A stretch of 64,000 bases of DNA from the NCBI RefSeq assembly GCF_001411555.2, contig NC_049909.1:16850623-16914622 (forward strand), written 5' to 3'. The position numbers and the translations under genes were made by a program. This document shows, piece by piece, positions 58,898 to 64,000 of the stretch. The notes beneath the pieces were generated by a model. The model worked only from the letters and a program-made list of their open reading frames with translations, ran no database searches and was not told the DNA's origin. The DNA comes from Juglans regia. Lineage: Eukaryota; Streptophyta; Magnoliopsida; Fagales; Juglandaceae. Within the stretch, counting starts at the first letter, position 1. The number at the start of each line of letters is the position of its first letter.

Positions 58898-59453
58898 GGA
58901 TTCAACAAGTCCTGAAAATTTCTGTAAAGGCCTCAGTAAAACATCTGTGTTTTGCAGCAGCAACACTCAGTTTACCGACAAGTAGGCCATAAGGGAAACT
59001 AGCAACTCATTTGTTTGTGGTACTTATGAAAAATACCTTGGTATCCCTGCTATGGTAAGGAGATCAAAGTTTAATACATTCAAAAACCTTAAAGAGAAGA
59101 TTTGGCAGAAAATGGTTAGTTAAAAAAATAATTTTTTGTCTCAAGCTGGGAAAGAAGTCTTAATCAAGGTTGTCTTGCAGTCCATTTCAACTTACACCAT
59201 GGGTGTTTTTAAACTCCCCAACAAATTGTGCAAGGAGATTAATGTTCTGCTCTCTAAATTCTAGTGGGGGGAGATAGTAGGAAGGGAGGGGGATGGTGTG
59301 GAGGAAGTGGGAGAGGATGAGTGTGCAGAAAGGTATAGGGAATGGGCTTTAGAGATTTGGAGAGTTTTAACACTGCACTTCTTGCAAAACAAGGGTGGAG
59401 AATACTCAAATATCCAATTTCTTTGGCGGCAGTGATGTTTAGAGAAAAGTATT

Positions 59454-60050
59454 TTGAGACATGAGAGCTTTATGGAGGCAAAGTTGGGCACTCAACATTC
59501 TCTTATTTGGAGAAGCATATGGTCTGCTAGGGACCTCTTAAAAGAAGGAATAAGGTGGAGGGTGGGGGATAGAAAGGAGATTCAAATCAGGGACTCAAAA
59601 TGGTTGCCTAGTCCCACTTCTTTTGCTGTACAATATCCAGTGTCCTTGCTGCAAGAAGACTCTAAAGTTGAAGAATTAATTGATAAACAGAAGGGAGAGT
59701 GGGATGAAACAAAGATCAGAGTTATTTTTTCAGATGTAGAAGTAGACCAAATTCTCAGTTTACCTTTGAGCAGAGGTAGAGCAAAGGACAAGATGTTCTG
59801 GGACCCATCTCAGAAATGACTATTTTCTGTTATAAGTGCTTACTTCCCGCACTTGGAATTAAGGGAGAGAAGTAAAGGTGCGAGCTCATTAGAGAGGAAA
59901 ATAGATGACAGATGGAGAAGCATTTGGGACTTTGAGGTGCCAGGTGTGACAAAATTTTTCCTTTGGAAAGCTACCAGTAATCTACTGCCAACAAACAAGA
60001 ACCTTTATAAGATCAGGAAGGCGACAGAGAACAAAAGATGCCTTGTGTGA
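59454..60050 (+). pseudogene. LINE zinc-binding RT domain region
   Basis: HSLIWRSIWSARDLLKEGIR and WRVGDRKEIQIRDSKWLP, then DDRWRSIWDFEVPGVTKFFLW and TSNLLPTNKNLYK, followed by Cys-containing frame-broken sequence. This is the segment C-terminal of RT in plant LINE ORF2. Confidence 0.85.
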
Positions 60051-60394
60051 TGCAGAAGAAGAATCCCTTATGCATGTGTTGTGGGAGTGCCCTGCAGTAA
60101 ATGACATATGGGGCAATGATGCAAGTGTGTCAAGAAATGGGCCAGGTCAGAGGTGGATTTCCTGATATTGTGGGAGCAACTCATGACCAGACTTACCAAG
60201 GGCCAGTTAGAGGAGATGACAGTATTGTTTATGAAGGTTTGGCTTATGAGAAATGACTAAGTTTTCAAAAAAAGAATGGCTTGCCCCAGGATCTCTTTCA
60301 TTGCTACAAAGGCAGCTCTACAAGAGTTTCAAGAGACTCAGTTTTCTCCTATTAACGATGGTACAGTGTAGAACAACTTGATCAAAAGGTTGCA

Positions 60395-60859
60395 ATGGGA
60401 GAAACCAGAAAGGGGTTTTGTCAAAGTCAACTGGGATGCCTCTTTGGATTTAAAAGTAAGAGAATAAGGATTGAGATCATGATAAGAGATGAAAAAGGAG
60501 AGGCTATGGTTGTTGTGTGTGATCATAAGACTAATGTGGTGGATACCGCAGTTGCAAAAAGCTTTGCTATGAGGAAAGCAGTAGAGTTGTGCTCTGATCT
60601 CAATATTCAAAAAGTCATATTCGAGGGTGATGCAAAAGTAGTTATTCTTGCTGTACTTAGTGATGATGAAGTCTTATCTTCTTTCAATTCTATTGTTGAG
60701 GATATTAGATTTTACTTTAGAAATAGGCTAGAGTGGCATTTACAATTTGCACTTAGAAAAAAGAATACGGTAGTTCATATTTTAGCAAAAAAGACTTCAG
60801 CTTTAAGGGAAGAACAAGTATGGATAGAGGAGGTCCAGATTTTATTGTGGGATGTCTGA
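60395..60859 (+). pseudogene. LINE RNase H domain
   Basis: The first residues are out of the ancestral frame. From about 60467 it reads MIRDEKGEAMVVV, AKSFAMRKAVELCSDLN, VIFEGDAKVVILAV and RKKNTVVHILAKKTSA, the plant LINE RNase H (RVT_3) pattern with D/E and H..A-K ending. A cellular-type RNase H at the ORF2 end is typical of plant L1 elements. Confidence 0.85.
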
Positions 60860-61077
60860 ATAGTGATACAAGTAGTAATACATAAAGCTTAATGAAAAGT
60901 TTATGAGATTATTTAAAAAAAAAGTATTAATTTCTCATTATGAAGTACTAATATTATCATATATGCATCAATATATATCCAGATTGATTTAAAATGGGGG
61001 TAATTATTATCCACATTTTCTAATTATCTGTCCAGATTATTCCACAATTTTCTTGGCCACCAAATACAACATTTACG

Positions 61078-61236
61078 GGCTAGTTTGGATTTCAAATTCA
61101 TCTCAACTCATCATTACAATTTTTTTAAATTTTAAAATAATAATAATATTATTAAAAAATTATATTTTAATAATATTTTATTCAACTTATATTTCAATTC
61201 AACTTAACTCAATTCAACATTTTAGCGCAACTTAAA
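61078..61236. mobile_element. PIF/Harbinger-like MITE family C copy
   Basis: Starts GGGCTAGTTTGGATTTCAAA and has CTCATCTCAACTCATCATTA-like text (ATCTCAACTCATCATTACAA). It ends with AACTTAACTCAATTCAACAT and a GCGCAACTTAAAT boundary. Confidence 0.7.
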
Positions 61237-62893
61237 TCTCAATAAGAGAATAGCATAAAAATATGTACCATGCAATTAAAGTGCAAGTATCTTACCTGGC
61301 AGGGGACAATTACGTAGTGCCCTAGTATTTAATTGAAGAGTACTTTTGTCTCTATATTCATCGTTGCCCCTTGAAAGCTTAGAGAAAAGTAAATTTTTTT
61401 TTTCTAAAACATATATAATTAGGAAAAGAAAATGGCAGTGGGCTATCTATGATCATATATGCCTAACAATATTCTATGATCTACAACTTAATGGAAGATG
61501 AATCGATAGTTTTAATTATAACTTTTGAAGCAAATTAACTAATTAAATAATTAGGTACTAATTAACTACTACGTACTGGTTCTAATTCAAATTCCTAGTA
61601 ATTAAAGATATAAGAAATATTCAAAACATAAAGGACTTGTAACGAAGAAAAACATGATGAAATACTTATATATGCTTCAAACCACATGATAAATTAATTC
61701 TGTACGTACACCAATTAGATTTATATATATATATATATGTAATAATATATATCTGAATATATATAAATATATATATGCATATATATAACTTCACTCATGA
61801 AATAATGCATGCAATTAATTCGTTCTAGTGAATAAATATTTGCATAAAATTAATATTGCTAGTTTTACATCTTTTTCTCTAACTCAATTAATTAAGTACT
61901 AATTAATTGTGACAAATGATTATAAATCATATATATTATATATGCCAGTGGTGGATGATGATGATGATGATGATATATATATATATATATAGGATATTAA
62001 TTGCATGGTGTCCCATGCTTATAATAATTCTTAATTACCTCATTTCAAAGCTTAAAAGTTATATAATTTAATTCCCACTAAATAATTATGAATCAGTACT
62101 CGTGATGATCATGATCCTTACGTACATGCACCTAATTAATTAGGGAATGACCATTAATTTGGGTATTGATATCTATATAATTTGTTAATGGCGTGTACTG
62201 TGTTATCTTAAATATAAAAGTCTTTTATAAAATAATAAATCTCATTAATAAAAGATAATTTTTTTTACACTTAAGTTCAATGAGAGTTGTGAATTAATCA
62301 AATGCATCGTACCGGCAAGAGACTTAACATTCGTGACTTTTAAGAACTGTTTAAATAGTGAAAATAAATAATTTTAGATTCAAATTAAATAAAATATTAT
62401 TAGTATATTATTTTTTAATATTATTATTATTTTAAAATTTAAAAAAATTATAATAATAAAATAAAATAAATTAAGAATATTAATTTACAATCCAAACAGT
62501 CTAATCATGATCAAATATCTTGTCACGATACATTGATAGCTAGCTAGGCTGCATGCTTTTCTAATCTTTTTTGGGCTTGTGGGGGCTATAGGCATTTCTG
62601 TGAGCTGATCATGAGTAGTACTCTGCACTAACTAATACACGTGGAAATTTAAGAATGCCAACGTAGATGGATTCACTTATTAAGTTTAATAAACGTTATG
62701 GATAGTTAGAATTCTTTTTAATTAAAAAGAAATGAAATTTTTAACAAAAAGACAAAACTTGCATATCGCATGGAGCGCGCGTTGAGAAGATAGAAGATCA
62801 ACGTAAATCCTGATCCCTTCTATCATGATGAGTGGATTGAATGGCTTGGATATTAATATTCCTTTATTTTTTTCACTTTGTTCTCAAAATATT

Positions 62894-63507
62894 ATTATGT
62901 ATAGGAGTGTAAAAATAATCGAAAAACCGATTGAACCGACAGAAATCTGATTCGTAATTGGTTCTTAAGAATCAAAATCAATTTGAAACCCGTTTAGTAT
63001 TAGTTTTTATATTTTGAAAACCGGTTTGAATCGAACCAATATATATATTTTTAAATTATATTATATTTATTATATGTTAAATTATTAATTATTAATATAA
63101 TATGAAACTATAATCTTATTATTCATGTCCATTAATCTCATAACATAAAACTAATATAACATGATTTGATATAAAATAAAATTAATTTTATAATTTTTAA
63201 AATAACATTTGATATAACATGTAAATTTTAATCTTATGACATAAAATTTTAAACTTAAACACAAACAAGCATTAGAGAAATCAGCTCTCAAGTCTCAACT
63301 GATGCATTAATGTCACATGTACTGTAAATAGTAAACTGAAAAAATCGGACTAGATGGGACCAAAATAGGAAAAACCAAAGCTTTCAATTTCGGTGATGAA
63401 TTGGTCCATTTCAATTCTTAAATCTCCAAAACTTGTATAAATCGGCTCGCTTTCAAAATTTATCAAAAACCGGTCCGATCCGAACCGATTACACCCTTAA
63501 CTGCGTA
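62894..63507. mobile_element. hAT-like MITE (598 bp)
   Basis: The element at 62902-63499 has ends TAGGAGTGTAA and (reverse complement) TAAGGGTGTAA, close to the hAT terminus TAGGGGTGTAAA. Flanking 8-mers ATTATGTA and ACTGCGTA match at 5 of 8, the differences all being transitions. The interior is rich in AACCGGTTT/CGGTCCGATCCG words at both ends with AT-rich DNA between. Confidence 0.6.
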
Positions 63508-63620
63508 TCATGACATGGGAAACCTCAACTGTTTAACTTCACATATATTAATGTTAATTATTATTACATGGATTAATTATATCACGAAGAAATTAAAGCA
63601 AAAAGCTTCTATTACATAGT

Positions 63621-63906
63621 GTTAAGATATAAAATAAATAATAAAATCTACCTAGCTATTTTTATCAATTTAAGTTTTTGAGACAAGTAGTGATTTCACA
63701 TGGCATCAGGATTCAGAAGAGAGATTCTGAGTTCGAACCTTGACTCTACACTCTATCCATTTAATTAAATATTTTATGTGTTAAGCTATTCATTGAAGGA
63801 GAGTCTGGTCTACACGTGAGGGTCAGGGGAGTGTTAAGATATAAAATAAATAATAAAATTAATTTATCTCTTCTGATCATATGCTTAAACTCAAGGAATA
63901 TTAACA
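63621..63906 (+). mobile_element. Very small TRIM/SMART-like element with about 80-bp LTRs
   Basis: The 5' LTR at 63621-63700 (TGTTAAGATATAAAATAAAT...TGATTTCACA) is followed by primer-site-like TGGCATCAGGATTCAG at 63701, a 131-bp internal part including GAGTTCGAACC, purine tract GGGTCAGGGGAG, then 3' LTR 63832-63906 (TGTTAAGATATAAAATAAAT...ATTAACA). The first 30 bases of the LTRs are identical; the rest is diverged. No TSD was seen. Confidence 0.65.
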
Positions 63907-64000
63907 AACTGCAAGTTGGAGAGAAACTAATTAATTTGAATGAGAATCACTTTAGCCATGCTTAATAATTAACATGATGAATTCAACATAATTAGTATTA

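Larger units (their letters stand above)
54226..60937 (+). mobile_element. L1-type LINE with TSD, poly(A) tail and RNase H domain (decayed)
   Basis: The element at 54243-60920 lies between AAAGTATTAATTTCTCA at 54226-54242 and at 60921-60937 (17 bp, partly merging with the A tail). Order: ORF1 gag-like domain from 54477, endonuclease from about 55839, reverse transcriptase 57.8-58.9 kb, zinc-binding RT domain near 59.8-60.1 kb, RNase H 60.4-60.86 kb, short 3' UTR and A9 tail. Many stops and frameshifts. It is interrupted by a DNA element at 56701-57628. It appears full length, unlike the fragments at 10.4 and 38 kb. Confidence 0.9.
60938..64000. other. AT-rich intergenic DNA at the window end
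   Basis: No gene was seen. It contains a family C MITE (61078-61236), TA and GATGAT microsatellites (about 61700-61780, 61957-61991), a diverged AT-rich repeat (62340-62505), an hAT-like element (62902-63499) and a small TRIM-like element (63621-63906). Confidence 0.6.

Overview
This window looks like nuclear DNA of a woody eudicot. It has AT-rich intergenic DNA, intron-rich genes with GT-AG splice sites, plastid-targeted enzymes and dense nested transposons. The gene set and the repeat style suggest Fagales, possibly the walnut/hickory family. That placement is inference, not proof.

Four host genes were reconstructed exon by exon, with reading phase checked at every junction. They are: (1) a plastid-type ribose-phosphate pyrophosphokinase (PRS), minus strand, 1600-6918, 8 exons, 408 aa; (2) a TOM2B-like gene, minus strand, 8595-11648, 5 exons, with an in-frame TGA in exon 3; (3) a plastid pyruvate kinase beta-type subunit, plus strand, 19698-42050, 12 exons, 573 aa; (4) an NPF7.3/NRT1.5-like transporter, minus strand, 44272-49422, 5 exons, 597 aa. 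From memory, the Arabidopsis counterparts TOM2B, PRS2, PKP3 and NRT1.5 lie close together on chromosome 1 (At1g32370-At1g32450). If so, this is a conserved neighbourhood enlarged by transposons.

The rest is mostly mobile DNA. PRS intron 7 holds a 1.16-kb Copia deletion derivative with a perfect 5-bp target-site duplication (TSD). Between TOM2B and pyruvate kinase is a 4.58-kb Mutator-like element with TIRs of about 0.4 kb and a 9-bp TSD; it carries a FAR1-type zinc-finger gene and a GRF-type zinc-finger gene, both decayed. Pyruvate kinase intron 1 holds a probable 2.7-kb solo LTR containing a hairpin-bearing 47-bp minisatellite. Its intron 6 (11.35 kb) is built from a Copia element, a LINE 3' end and a Gypsy chromovirus derivative inserted in that LINE. 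Upstream of NPF7.3 is a local duplication in which one copy preserves the empty site of a PIF/Harbinger-like insertion in the other. At 54-61 kb, four insertions are nested: a foldback MITE contains a LINE, which contains a DNA element, which contains a TRIM.

Functionally, the host genes cover nucleotide precursor supply (PRPP), plastid glycolysis (pyruvate and ATP, for example for fatty acid synthesis), xylem ion loading (NPF7.3) and a small protein known as a tobamovirus host factor. They are independent transcription units, not an operon. No tRNA, rRNA, CRISPR array or bacterial-type feature was seen.
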